A program made the translations under genes and the position numbers. Source: an uncultured Lutibacter sp. (GTDB lineage: Bacteria; Bacteroidota; Bacteroidia; Flavobacteriales; Flavobacteriaceae). From it: a stretch of 64,000 bases of DNA. The notes under the pieces are model-generated. The model was given only the letters and a program-made list of their open reading frames with translations. It ran no database searches and was not told where the DNA came from. The DNA lies in contig NZ_CANLZZ010000001.1 of NCBI RefSeq assembly GCF_947495725.1, positions 620,001 to 684,000 of the forward strand. The letters run 5' to 3'. This document shows, in pieces, positions 9,137-18,712 of the stretch (positions are counted from its first letter, which is position 1; every line of letters begins with the position of its first letter).

Positions 9137-11323
9137 ATGAAATTGGAAAAAATCATTCTCTTTGCGTTGTTAATTTGTTTTAACTTTAGTGTGTATTCGC
9201 AAAAAGAAACCGGTAAAAAACTTCGATTTATTCCTTATATTGGATTAAACTCCTCCCAAGGAGATTTTAAAAATGTAAGTGAAAATGGCCTTGTGGTAGG
9301 GTTTTCATTAGATAAATATTTAAGCTCCAAATTAGCTTTAGGGATTGATTTAAATCATCAAACTAATCCATTTAAAAATGGAATAGATTATTCAATAATA
9401 CCAAACCCTTCTGTTGTTAAAGCCATCGAAAATAAGTCTTGGACTAATACTACTTTAACATTTGGACCAACATACAGTATTGGAAATCATAAATTTAACA
9501 CCGAAATTTATGCAAAAACTGGTATTTCCTTTGTGAAATCACCAAACTCTTTAGTTACTGTTTCAAATCCTACATTTCCAGATTTTAATATTTTTGATTT
9601 AAGAAAACAACAAATAACTTCATTTGGACTTACTTCTGGAATAAGATTTAACTATACAATAAATGAAAAAATTGCATTTTTTATAAATCCGCAGTATGTT
9701 ATTAGTGGAGCTGAAGTAGGGTATTACTACAAAGATCCTACCGTAGCCTTCTTTCCTGGAATTGATGGAGCCGATCCCATTTTTAACCCTGGTTTACTTG
9801 TTGAAAATCCAGGCATAGAAACTGTTGTTAAACCAGCACATTTTAATTTAAATGCTGGAATTAAGTTTAATTTGGGAGGAAAGAAAATTGATACCCAAGA
9901 AAACGTAGAGAATTCTAATTTAAATCCTTCATTTTGCCGTCTACAATTTGTTAGAACAGAATGTAATAATTCCTCAACAACACTCATTTTATCCTCGAAT
10001 TGGTCTGGTTTTAGCACAAATTTTACTCAAGCAGTTGAGGTATATAATGGAAACACATTATTAAATCCTTCAACAGCTAACAACCCACAAACTTTAAGCC
10101 AAAATTATGGAAATCTACTATTTACAATACCTACTTCTGTTTCAATTGGAACAAATCTAAGGGCCAAATTAAAAATATTTGATACTAATGGAAACATAGT
10201 TTGTGAATCTTTAATAAATTTTTCTGTTCCTCCTTGCTCAGTTCAAAGTACTTGCGATTTTCAAGTTGATGTTGCTAATGTTATTTGTAATTTTGGTTCT
10301 GTAACCTATAACACAACAAGTAGTTGGTCTAATGTAACAACAGGAAGCACTATAAATATTTTTGCTTATGCAAACGGTACTCAAATACCAATAATAAATG
10401 TTCCAAATAATTTACCAATAACTGTAAATAATACAAATAATTCAAGTACAGCTGCTCATTCGGTAACAATTAGTAGTTCCTACATTGGTCAGTCGATAGT
10501 ACTGATAATGAAAATAACAGATCCAACAACTGGTGCCGTAAAAAGTTGTGGAGGTGCTGATTTATTTTTACCTGAATGTAATAACGAAGATTGTGAAATT
10601 ACTGCAGAAGCACAACCTTGTAATACAAATGGAAAAACCGTTGTTAATTTTACTTCTAATTGGATAAACTATCTAAATCCTATTGGATACAATTTAAACA
10701 TAACACTGTTTGACTCCAATAATACACCAATAAATACTTTTATTCCAAATAATGGTAATCCAATTGGCTCCGTTGCAGGTACAAGAACTTTTCAAGTAGA
10801 TTTAACACCATACGCAGGTACAACCATTTATGCAATTCTTAAAATTTGTAAAAATGGTAATCCTAAAGATTGTTGTGAAAAACATATAAAAATAGATATA
10901 CCTAAATGCTGTATAGATTGTTTTGATATTGAACTTGAAAATACAACATATAATACAAATATTACTGGAAATACATTTCCTATTGCGGGATACTTTAATT
11001 CTAAAGAAGTTAAAAAAGTTGCTTTTCAGCTAGAAGAAATTACTTGCAATAATTTAGCTGGTGCACCTATTACTAACGTTTCAAATATTGAGTTTTCTAA
11101 ACAATCTTTAATAAACGGAGGATCTGGAACATTAATAGGTAGTTTAAGCACAAATAGCGATAGAAGTAATATGATTATTAAAGATTTACCCCCAAATACT
11201 ACTGCGGTAAACTTTAGTTTATTGTTAGATAATTTTACTAATAAAAAACTTGTAAAGTATAGAATTAAGGTAACAGCATTTTTTGCTGACGGCACTTATT
11301 GTGAAAGCTATTTAAACAACTAG
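9137..11323 (+). CDS. Exported protein with N-terminal barrel-like region and three Cys-patterned repeats
   Basis: The 728-residue product starts with a signal peptide (cleavage near VYSQ, residue 22). Residues ~25-248 look like an outer-membrane beta-barrel, with alternating strands and tyrosine/phenylalanine ends. Three related units of ~107 residues follow (about 265-367, 373-481 and 485-592). Each has two cysteines 9-12 apart near its start, a (S/N)W strand, a Lys-Ile strand and a closing Cys/Pro turn, suggesting disulphide-stabilised Ig-like folds. Residues 594-728 form a different terminal domain that resembles the C-terminus of the next gene's product. It is the first gene of a three-gene operon. 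No enzyme motif is visible; a surface or cell-wall-linking role is an inference. Confidence 0.75.
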   Translation: MKLEKIILFALLICFNFSVYSQKETGKKLRFIPYIGLNSSQGDFKNVSENGLVVGFSLDKYLSSKLALGIDLNHQTNPFKNGIDYSIIPNPSVVKAIENKSWTNTTLTFGPTYSIGNHKFNTEIYAKTGISFVKSPNSLVTVSNPTFPDFNIFDLRKQQITSFGLTSGIRFNYTINEKIAFFINPQYVISGAEVGYYYKDPTVAFFPGIDGADPIFNPGLLVENPGIETVVKPAHFNLNAGIKFNLGGKKIDTQENVENSNLNPSFCRLQFVRTECNNSSTTLILSSNWSGFSTNFTQAVEVYNGNTLLNPSTANNPQTLSQNYGNLLFTIPTSVSIGTNLRAKLKIFDTNGNIVCESLINFSVPPCSVQSTCDFQVDVANVICNFGSVTYNTTSSWSNVTTGSTINIFAYANGTQIPIINVPNNLPITVNNTNNSSTAAHSVTISSSYIGQSIVLIMKITDPTTGAVKSCGGADLFLPECNNEDCEITAEAQPCNTNGKTVVNFTSNWINYLNPIGYNLNITLFDSNNTPINTFIPNNGNPIGSVAGTRTFQVDLTPYAGTTIYAILKICKNGNPKDCCEKHIKIDIPKCCIDCFDIELENTTYNTNITGNTFPIAGYFNSKEVKKVAFQLEEITCNNLAGAPITNVSNIEFSKQSLINGGSGTLIGSLSTNSDRSNMIIKDLPPNTTAVNFSLLLDNFTNKKLVKYRIKVTAFFADGTYCESYLNN

Positions 11324-11373
11324 ATTTCCAACACTTCTTTTTAATAAAAAATAACTAGTTAAAAATCCATATT

Positions 11374-14300
11374 ATGAAAAATATATTCACATATATAATG
11401 CTTTTGTTTACTTTTTATCAAGTAGCAAATGCACAAACAATAACAAAAACAGCATCAAATAATAATCCTTTTATTGGTGAAGAATTTTATTATACCATTA
11501 CTTTAAATAATATTCAAAATTTAAATGATTTAAATAATATTGAAGATGTTTTAGGTAGCGATATAACCTATATTGGTATTGAATTAAATGCTACAATGCA
11601 ATACCTTCAAAATACGTTCTGTGGTGGTATTGTAGATACTTATAATATCCCTACAAATACTTTTAAACTAACTTTTAATAATTGTAACGGACAAGCAATA
11701 GGGTTAAATACATTCAGTTTTAAACTAAAAGTTAAGCTTAATGAAAATGCCTGTGGTAAAAAAGACTATAAAAACACTGCTGATTTACACTTAAAAAATG
11801 GAAAATATGTTTCTTCGGATGTTTCAACAGTTTCCATTAATAATGGTAATCCATATACACTTCAAAAAACATTTAGAAATTATTTAAATGGTGAACTAGT
11901 TTACGATATTAGATTATCCTCTAAAACTGGTAATTTTAATATGCTAGATTTTAACTCACCACAAACATTTTCTGATACTTTTACAATACCCACCTGCTTA
12001 GATTTAAGTACAATGCCAACAAATAATATTAATGTTGTATATATTTCTGATGAAAGCACAAACCCTTTAACTGAACAACCTGTTACAAATAACACTAGTA
12101 TAAATGGAAATAATTTATTAGTTAAATGGAACCTATTTAATTCTGCTAGCACTAATACTAGCATCTTATTTCAAGTTAAAATTAAAATAGAAGATTGCTC
12201 TTGTGTAAATCATCTTTTTGAATTAGAAAACCAAGCCAATTTTGATGGTACAGATAAATGTGGAAACAAAATTAAAAAACAAGCAACATCTACAATTAAA
12301 AATGTTGCTTGTATAAATCAAAACCCTGATATACCACTACCATTAAAAGATAGTATTTGCTTTAGTAAAGTACTTAAATTAGATAGAAACAATTTAAACC
12401 TTACAATGAAAGGTTGTACAGGAAAATATATTATTAACATTGAAAATTGTACGAACAGTTTATTTTACAAAAATGTTACTTTAAATGATGTAATTCCTTC
12501 AGATCTTGATATTCACAACTCCGTAATAATTAACGGTGGTGCAACTTCTAATTTAGTAGGTAATAACTTAACTGTTCAGTCAAATACACTTATTTCACCT
12601 GGACAAAGTATAACTATTGAAATCCCTTTTGAGGTAAACACAAACACGCCTAATTTGGTTATTAATAATTGTGCAGACTTAAATGTTTATGGATACGACA
12701 ATACTAGAAATACAGCTTTTAATTTATCTAGAAATGAATGTGCTCCGCCTTTAGTAACTGTACCAAATGAAGTTGCTGTACATACCTCAAAATTTATATG
12801 TAATAAGCCTAATAATAGTTGTGGTCCTTTTTCAATAAATAGCAATGTACCTGGAGATATTGTTGAATATGCCTTGCATTTTTACAATTATGGAACCGCA
12901 GAAGGGATTGATGTATCTGTTGAGGATGTTCTACCTTCCTATTTTAAAATACAGAATATTAATAATGATGTAAGAGTTTATGCGAAAAAAACTGGTGATC
13001 ATCAAGATAATTGTGACGTCTCAACCTATAAAGATATAACAAGAGGAATTACAAAAGGATATTCAAATAATACCAATAAACTAGTAGTAAAATTAAAAAA
13101 TCATACTTTAAATGAATTCACGTGTGATGGTGTAACACATTATGTAATAAAAGTAAAAGCAAGAATTGAAAATAATACTCCTAATGGAACTTATAGCAAT
13201 CAATTTATTGTTAATTATAAAGATACTTCAACTGGTAATCCTGGAACTGCCGTTTCTAACCCCGTAAATACTGTTGTTAATGTAGATAATTTAATTATTG
13301 GTTCTAAAACCTTAGAACAAACAGATGAAGATTGCGATAAAAAAACAAAAACTGCAACCTATAGAATTGTACTAGCTAATTTAGGAAGTATTCCCGTTTT
13401 TGCAGATATAAATGATGTTTTAAATGTTCCTCATTCTGTAAATGTTGTTAGTATTGGAAGCTTTAGAAAATGTACTTCTAATAACATGCAATGTTCACCT
13501 ACAAATACTTTTACTCCACATTCAATATCGGGTGGTAATTTTACAATAAATAGGCTGTACTTGAAACCTTGTGATATTACAGTTATAGAATATGAAGTTG
13601 TGTTTAACACTAATTTATTATCTAAAAATGAAGAAGTTAAAGTTTGTAATTCTGCCGAAATTACTGTTTATACTAAAGGAAGAAAAGCAATAAGCCCAAT
13701 ATTAACTTCTAATCAATCTTTAATTCAAAATTACCTTGTTGCTAAAACCGACAGTGAAAAATTAAATGCTTTAGAACTTATAAAAGCTACAAAACAAAAC
13801 CCTGAAATTCTAAATAATAAATCAATTAACAGATCTTTTAAATCTACAAACAAATCTAGTTACAATTTCGGAAAAGAAATACTTACAGATGAATGTGCTC
13901 TTACATTAAAAGATTGTTTAAACGGAGCTGAAAGTGGGTGTTTAACCGATGTTTCTACACCTTTTAACTTTTCTATTACTGGAATGAATAATCAAGGTGA
14001 AATTACTACTTCTTTAACAACTTCAGGTCAAAAAGTTACAAAAATAGAATATTTATTAACTGATATAAGGCAATTTAAAACCTGTGAAGACCGTGTATTT
14101 TATTGGAGAGGAAGACGTTATTCATTTAGTTGCAATAGCTGTTCTCCAAATGTAATGGGTTCATTTTATACAACAAATACAAGCCCTATTGGCGGAGCTC
14201 TTTCTATGTTAAGTCAAAGTGGAAGTTCTGGTACCTATAACGCCATAAATAAAGTAGAATTTATAGGTCCTCCTACAACTGTTACACAAGATAATAGAAC

Positions 14301-14472
14301 TTTTAAGTTTCCTGTAGGAGTCAATTGCAATGGTACATTTGAATTCTCTATAACTGCCATAGTTCATTTTGAAGATTGCAGTGTGTGTTATGTAACAGAT
14401 GTCTTTGATTACAATGCTAGTTTTAGATTTAGATTAAACAGACGACCTTCAATTCCAATAATTAAATACTAA
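11374..14472 (+). CDS. Large exported DUF11-like repeat protein
   Basis: The 1032-residue product has a signal peptide ending NAQ (about residue 21) and begins with TKTASNNNPFIGEEFYYTITLNN, the start of a DUF11/conserved-repeat module. Further modules of ~150 residues follow, with EYALHFYNYGTAEG and ATYRIVLANLGS as similar strand motifs. Cysteine pairs recur through the protein. The last ~170 residues resemble the last domain of the preceding product: K-x-V-x-K-(I/V), an EFSK/EFIG strand, then an A-x-x-(H/A)F-x-D strand. There is no convincing type IX C-terminal domain. It is probably a surface-exposed structural or adhesive protein, separated from its neighbours by only 50-58 bases. Confidence 0.72.
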   Translation: MKNIFTYIMLLFTFYQVANAQTITKTASNNNPFIGEEFYYTITLNNIQNLNDLNNIEDVLGSDITYIGIELNATMQYLQNTFCGGIVDTYNIPTNTFKLTFNNCNGQAIGLNTFSFKLKVKLNENACGKKDYKNTADLHLKNGKYVSSDVSTVSINNGNPYTLQKTFRNYLNGELVYDIRLSSKTGNFNMLDFNSPQTFSDTFTIPTCLDLSTMPTNNINVVYISDESTNPLTEQPVTNNTSINGNNLLVKWNLFNSASTNTSILFQVKIKIEDCSCVNHLFELENQANFDGTDKCGNKIKKQATSTIKNVACINQNPDIPLPLKDSICFSKVLKLDRNNLNLTMKGCTGKYIINIENCTNSLFYKNVTLNDVIPSDLDIHNSVIINGGATSNLVGNNLTVQSNTLISPGQSITIEIPFEVNTNTPNLVINNCADLNVYGYDNTRNTAFNLSRNECAPPLVTVPNEVAVHTSKFICNKPNNSCGPFSINSNVPGDIVEYALHFYNYGTAEGIDVSVEDVLPSYFKIQNINNDVRVYAKKTGDHQDNCDVSTYKDITRGITKGYSNNTNKLVVKLKNHTLNEFTCDGVTHYVIKVKARIENNTPNGTYSNQFIVNYKDTSTGNPGTAVSNPVNTVVNVDNLIIGSKTLEQTDEDCDKKTKTATYRIVLANLGSIPVFADINDVLNVPHSVNVVSIGSFRKCTSNNMQCSPTNTFTPHSISGGNFTINRLYLKPCDITVIEYEVVFNTNLLSKNEEVKVCNSAEITVYTKGRKAISPILTSNQSLIQNYLVAKTDSEKLNALELIKATKQNPEILNNKSINRSFKSTNKSSYNFGKEILTDECALTLKDCLNGAESGCLTDVSTPFNFSITGMNNQGEITTSLTTSGQKVTKIEYLLTDIRQFKTCEDRVFYWRGRRYSFSCNSCSPNVMGSFYTTNTSPIGGALSMLSQSGSSGTYNAINKVEFIGPPTTVTQDNRTFKFPVGVNCNGTFEFSITAIVHFEDCSVCYVTDVFDYNASFRFRLNRRPSIPIIKY

Positions 14473-14530
14473 AATAGGGTAACAAAACAACACCCAAATT
14501 TATCTACTACTATAAACAAAAAATAAAATT

Positions 14531-16240
14531 ATGAAAACACTATTTAAAACCTTTTTGTTGGTAATAACATTTTTAACATTAACAAATAGTAATGCACAAA
14601 GCGAACACGATAAACACAATTATTTTCAAATTAGTCCACGTATAGGCTACGATTTTCCAACTTATAACAATAACACGCCTTATATAGATTATAAAGGTGG
14701 ATTAGAAGCTGGAATATCATTAGATTATTACTGGAAATGGTTTGGAATTGGAGCTGACTTTGACTACATAAAAAACAAACCTGAAAATACATACCCTACA
14801 ACAAATGTAATAGGTAGATTAGGACCAATAACAACATTTAATTTAAATGAAGATAAAATTACGCGTATATTTTACGGAATTGGTCCTAGTTTTAAACACG
14901 AAAACCAACAAGGAAATTTTGTTGGCGAACTTAATCTTAGAGCAGGGTTAGCATCTATAAAAGGAGGAAGAACCATATTAACCGATGCGGCAACAAACGA
15001 TTTACTTAATTTTCATACTGGTTACAACGCAAAAAATGTTTTTTCTTCAAAAGCCCAAGTACGTTTTACTTACTTTTTTAAAGAAACTATCGGTGTACAG
15101 GCCGGAGCCTACTATTTAAGACATTTTAATGTTACTGAACAATTAGATAAAAGTATGGGAATTACATCTGGTTACCAACCATTCACATCTATAGACGGGC
15201 AGAATGTGTTAGATCAAAGCGGTCTAATTGTAATAGACGAGGTTGAAAAAAACACAATTTCATCTGTTGGAGTGTTTGCTGGCTTAACATTTAAATTCCC
15301 TTCAAAAAAAGATAATTGCAAAGCTTGTGATACGTACTCATTAGCAGTAACAGCTAAAGATAAATTTACAAGTGAAGTATTGCCAAATACCGATGTTGTT
15401 GTTAAAGATACTAAAGGAAATGTAGTACAAACCGGAACTACAAATAGTTATGGTGTAGTAGTTTTTAATAATATTAATGCGGATAATTATGTAATTAATG
15501 GTCAATTGTATACTGTTGCCTTACAAGGTAATTCAGCAAGCGAAAATGAATTCAAACCAAATGAAACATTACAAAAAGAAATTTTATATACAGATTCTAA
15601 TTTTATTTTAAAAGGAAACGCTGTAGAATGTAACACTATTACTCCACTTCAAAATGTTTCTGTAATACTAAAAGATGTTGCTAATGCTTTACAAAAAAAC
15701 ACATTGACTGATACAAAAGGAGCATTTATTTTTCATTTAAAACAAAAGTCTGAATTTACAATTTATGGAAAAAAAGCTAATTTCTTTTCTCAAACAGAAA
15801 CTATTTCAACCAATAGTTTTGATCGAAATACAACTTTATTTGTACAATTAGAAGTATGTATGGAAGAAGCAGATTGTGGAAAAGCAATCGCTTTAAAAAA
15901 CATTCATTACGATGTTGATAAATATACCATTAGAAATGATGCCAAACCAGAATTAAATAGACTTGTACAATTTATGTTAGATAATCCTCAAGTTAATGTT
16001 GAAGTTTCATCTCATACAGATTCTAGAGCAACTAATAGTTATAACCAAACATTATCTCAAAATAGAGCAAATGCTGCTGTTGATTATTTAGTGTCTCAAG
16101 GTATTTCTAGATCTAGACTTACAGGAAAAGGATATGGAGAAACTATGTTATTAAATAAATGTGCAGATAATGTTGAATGTTCTGAGGCAGATCATCAAAT
16201 AAACAGACGTACGGAAATGAAAGTAGTTTGTCCTAAATAG
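14531..16240 (+). CDS. OmpA family protein with N-terminal barrel and carboxypeptidase-like repeats
   Basis: This 569-residue exported protein has a signal peptide ending NAQ. Residues ~25-255 look like an 8-stranded outer-membrane barrel. Two CarboxypepD-regulatory-like modules follow (about 272-350 and 355-440), with LPNTDVVVKDTKGN and LQNVSVILKD strands. The C-terminal OmpA domain (about 450-569) has the peptidoglycan-binding signature EVSSHTDSRATNSYNQTLSQ-x-RA and a late NRRTEM. It probably links the outer membrane to peptidoglycan and may anchor the two preceding exported proteins. A strong terminator closes the operon. Confidence 0.88.
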   Translation: MKTLFKTFLLVITFLTLTNSNAQSEHDKHNYFQISPRIGYDFPTYNNNTPYIDYKGGLEAGISLDYYWKWFGIGADFDYIKNKPENTYPTTNVIGRLGPITTFNLNEDKITRIFYGIGPSFKHENQQGNFVGELNLRAGLASIKGGRTILTDAATNDLLNFHTGYNAKNVFSSKAQVRFTYFFKETIGVQAGAYYLRHFNVTEQLDKSMGITSGYQPFTSIDGQNVLDQSGLIVIDEVEKNTISSVGVFAGLTFKFPSKKDNCKACDTYSLAVTAKDKFTSEVLPNTDVVVKDTKGNVVQTGTTNSYGVVVFNNINADNYVINGQLYTVALQGNSASENEFKPNETLQKEILYTDSNFILKGNAVECNTITPLQNVSVILKDVANALQKNTLTDTKGAFIFHLKQKSEFTIYGKKANFFSQTETISTNSFDRNTTLFVQLEVCMEEADCGKAIALKNIHYDVDKYTIRNDAKPELNRLVQFMLDNPQVNVEVSSHTDSRATNSYNQTLSQNRANAAVDYLVSQGISRSRLTGKGYGETMLLNKCADNVECSEADHQINRRTEMKVVCPK

Positions 16241-16258
16241 TCTTAATTAATAACTTAA

Positions 16259-16295
16259 AATAAGCAAAGACAACTGTTAATTGTCTTTGCTTATT
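16259..16295 (+). terminator. Strong hairpin terminator ending the three-gene surface operon
   Basis: A perfect 15-bp stem (16259-16273 pairing with 16281-16295) has a 7-base loop. It lies 18 bases after the OmpA-family stop and 16 bases before the next start. The T-tract is short (TTATTT), but the stem is exceptional. Confidence 0.8.
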
Positions 16296-16311
16296 TCCAA
16301 AATCTAATACT

Positions 16312-16929
16312 ATGAAAAAATTTACTAAAATACTTGCAATATTACTTCTTGGAATCATAATCTTTGGTTGTGGAAATGATAAAGATGATATAAACACTTT
16401 AAACGAAGAAAATAAATTTGAAATTAATTCTACAGATTATAGCACATCGAATGGGTATTTACTACTTGACAATGGACCAACATACACAAACGGTTTTGCT
16501 TTTGCGTTTTTAGATGAGCCAATGGTTGAACACAATGGAAACACAGTTCCAGTTTCCACAAAACATGCTGTTGCAATTTTTGTTAGTTTAGGTCAAACTC
16601 CTGTAAGTACAGAACAAGACATAACAAACACCATAATTTCCAATTCAACTTTTACATTAGATGATGACTCTTTGGCAATAACTAACATTAGTAATTTTAC
16701 AAATACTTACACTCTTGGAAATGTGCAATATGGGGAAATTGACGACACAAATGCAACTGTGTTTGATATAAATATGTTAGCAAATAATAGCTTAAACATC
16801 AATTCTTTTTCAGTTGATTTAGCAGCTAGAACGGGCACAGTTGATTGTAATTATTCATTTATTGATTTAAACGGAGTAACAATTTCTGGAAGTTATAATG
16901 GCAACTTTGAAATTAGAGACGATCATTAA
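16312..16929 (+). CDS. Lipoprotein of unknown function
   Basis: The 205-residue product has a lipoprotein signal ending IFGC (Cys20), followed by an Asp-rich linker. The rest is beta-rich and acidic, with short strand repeats (ATVFDINMLANNSLNINSF and similar) that suggest a small sandwich or barrel domain. I do not recognise a characterised family. It follows the operon terminator and is 25 bases upstream of a second lipoprotein gene. Confidence 0.65.
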   Translation: MKKFTKILAILLLGIIIFGCGNDKDDINTLNEENKFEINSTDYSTSNGYLLLDNGPTYTNGFAFAFLDEPMVEHNGNTVPVSTKHAVAIFVSLGQTPVSTEQDITNTIISNSTFTLDDDSLAITNISNFTNTYTLGNVQYGEIDDTNATVFDINMLANNSLNINSFSVDLAARTGTVDCNYSFIDLNGVTISGSYNGNFEIRDDH

Positions 16930-16954
16930 TAATAAATTACCCAAAACTAAAATT

Positions 16955-17545
16955 ATGAAAATATTTATAAAAACACTAACAATAGTTATACTAACAATTA
17001 CATCTGTTTCTTGCTCAAAGGATACAAAGAACTTATCTAAAGATATTGTTCTTAAACTCTTAAAACAACAAGAAATAGATCAACCTATTGTCTTTAAAAA
17101 TAGAATGTCAACATATTTTATAAAATCTAAAGAAGATTTAAACAAATCTGAAGGGTATTATAGTCGACTATATAATGAAGGTTATATAGAGGCCTTATTG
17201 CGAAAAGATATACCAAATCCTGAAACTTCAAATCGACCTTTTAAAGTGGTACTCACAAAAAAAGCTAAACCCTATATTTTAGAAACAATTAAAGATGGAG
17301 CTGTAAATATTAGTACCCTTCAATTTAATGCAATTGCTATTAAAGAGATTAGAATGTTAAGCGAATTTAAAGCCGAAGTAGACGTAGAATATAAAAAAAC
17401 GAAATCTCCATTCCATAAACCTAGTCAAAAAGATATTTCAGGTAGTGGAAAAGAATATCCTAATGATACATACATTAAAACATTAGAATTTAGAAAAAAT
17501 AAGAATACCAATGAGTGGAAAAATCCTATAAAAATAGTGTTTTAA
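16955..17545 (+). CDS. Lipoprotein of unknown function
   Basis: From the ATG at 16955 the product is 196 residues with a good lipoprotein signal (MKIFIKTLTIVILTITSVSC). The longer frame back to 16898 overlaps the previous gene and hides this signal, so 16955 is preferred. The mature part is basic and mixed alpha/beta; the middle carries a repeated KxKSPFHKP-like stretch. No family is recognised. Confidence 0.6.
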   Translation: MKIFIKTLTIVILTITSVSCSKDTKNLSKDIVLKLLKQQEIDQPIVFKNRMSTYFIKSKEDLNKSEGYYSRLYNEGYIEALLRKDIPNPETSNRPFKVVLTKKAKPYILETIKDGAVNISTLQFNAIAIKEIRMLSEFKAEVDVEYKKTKSPFHKPSQKDISGSGKEYPNDTYIKTLEFRKNKNTNEWKNPIKIVF

Positions 17546-17598
17546 ACAACTAAAATGAGTAAATAAAATTTAACTATATTTAAAAAAATTAAATAAGT

Positions 17599-18102
17599 AT
17601 GAAAACAAACTACAATACAATACTAACTATTTTAGTGCTATTAATTACTTTAAGTTCTTGTGATTTTTCGAAACAAAAATACGAAAAACCAAAAAATTTA
17701 ATTAGTAAAACCGAAGCCTATGAAATGAAAGCTTTATATATAAATAATCAATATAAGTTTATTAATAAAGGTTTAAACGATAACTATAACACCTCTAAAA
17801 TGGATTTTACTGAGTTTTCCGTTTCAATTGAAGAACTAAAAAATTATATAAATTATGCTGAGGGAATTGCTAAAAAAGAAAATTATAAAAACTTAGGTAT
17901 ACGATTTCATTTAGGAGGTAAGATGGGCGAGGATAAAGTACCATATACATCAATTTATTATAATACTATTGGAATACATGATTCATTGCCTTCACCATTT
18001 CCAATTTTATATGAAAAATTAAGTATAATTGGGTCTATCCTTGACGCAGATAAGGTTGGAACAAGCGGTAATCCTCCTAAACTTGAATTAAATAATAAAT
18101 AA
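17599..18102 (+). CDS. Lipoprotein of unknown function, upstream of the LytS/LytTR genes
   Basis: This 167-residue product has the lipoprotein signal LLITLSSC (Cys21). A helical middle part is followed by IRFHLGGKMGEDKVPYTS and a proline/glycine-rich tail. Its stop lies one base before the TTG that opens the next gene, so it probably belongs to the same transcript as the membrane protein, kinase and regulator. A role as a ligand-binding input to that system is possible but unproven. Confidence 0.6.
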   Translation: MKTNYNTILTILVLLITLSSCDFSKQKYEKPKNLISKTEAYEMKALYINNQYKFINKGLNDNYNTSKMDFTEFSVSIEELKNYINYAEGIAKKENYKNLGIRFHLGGKMGEDKVPYTSIYYNTIGIHDSLPSPFPILYEKLSIIGSILDADKVGTSGNPPKLELNNK

Positions 18103-18103
18103 A

Positions 18104-18712
18104 TTGTATTTACAAATCGTATCTTATACTTTAATAGGAATAACAACTTTAGTTGCAACATTTAACAGAAAACAACTATTAAAGTCTTCAGAAAAATATT
18201 TTTTATACTATTTGGTTTTCATAGTAATACATGAATTAGTTGCATTTATTCAAAACTATTATTTCAAAATTTCAACATTTGTAAATTATAATATTTTTGA
18301 TATTGTTAGTTATTCCTTTTTAATTTATTGGTTTTATAAAATATTGGATAACAAAAAAACAATTACTTTTTTAGGAATTATTTATATTATTAATATAATT
18401 ATTAGCTTAATAATAGAAGATTTTTTTAATTCCTATTTAAAAATAAATATTTTTGGAAGCACCATAGTAATTTTAATACTCACTATGAGTTTTTACACTC
18501 ATTTACTAAAAAAAAGAGAAGTAGTTAGTTTTACCAATAATCCACAATTTTGGATAACAACTGGGTTATTAATATTTAATATTGGCTATTTACCAGTTTT
18601 AATTTTACTAAATCTCAGTAATTTTAATTCACTTTATGTAGATTTTGGAATTACCATATTAAACATCCTAATGTATGGTTGTTTTATAAAAGCTTTTTTA
18701 TGTTACAAATAG
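18104..18712 (+). CDS. Polytopic membrane protein, probable detached sensor module
   Basis: The 202-residue product has six to seven hydrophobic helices and almost no soluble loops. It includes a late NPQFWITTGLLIFNIGYLP segment of a kind often seen in Bacteroidota membrane proteins next to LytS kinases. There is no ATG near the N-terminus. The frame opens with TTG one base after the preceding stop, which suggests translational coupling. Its end overlaps the kinase start by 13 bases. The tight coupling suggests it supplies the membrane-sensing part that the short kinase lacks. Confidence 0.6.
   Translation: MYLQIVSYTLIGITTLVATFNRKQLLKSSEKYFLYYLVFIVIHELVAFIQNYYFKISTFVNYNIFDIVSYSFLIYWFYKILDNKKTITFLGIIYIINIIISLIIEDFFNSYLKINIFGSTIVILILTMSFYTHLLKKREVVSFTNNPQFWITTGLLIFNIGYLPVLILLNLSNFNSLYVDFGITILNILMYGCFIKAFLCYK

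Noticed and set aside
11374-14472. Type IX secretion C-terminal domain on the DUF11-like protein
   Set aside because: The last ~80 residues lack the usual Ig-like CTD pattern (PNP, GxY and a terminal KxxV/I).
14476-14499. AGGGTAA in the gap between the DUF11-like and OmpA genes
   Set aside because: No GTTGTC follows at 11 bases; the genes appear co-transcribed.
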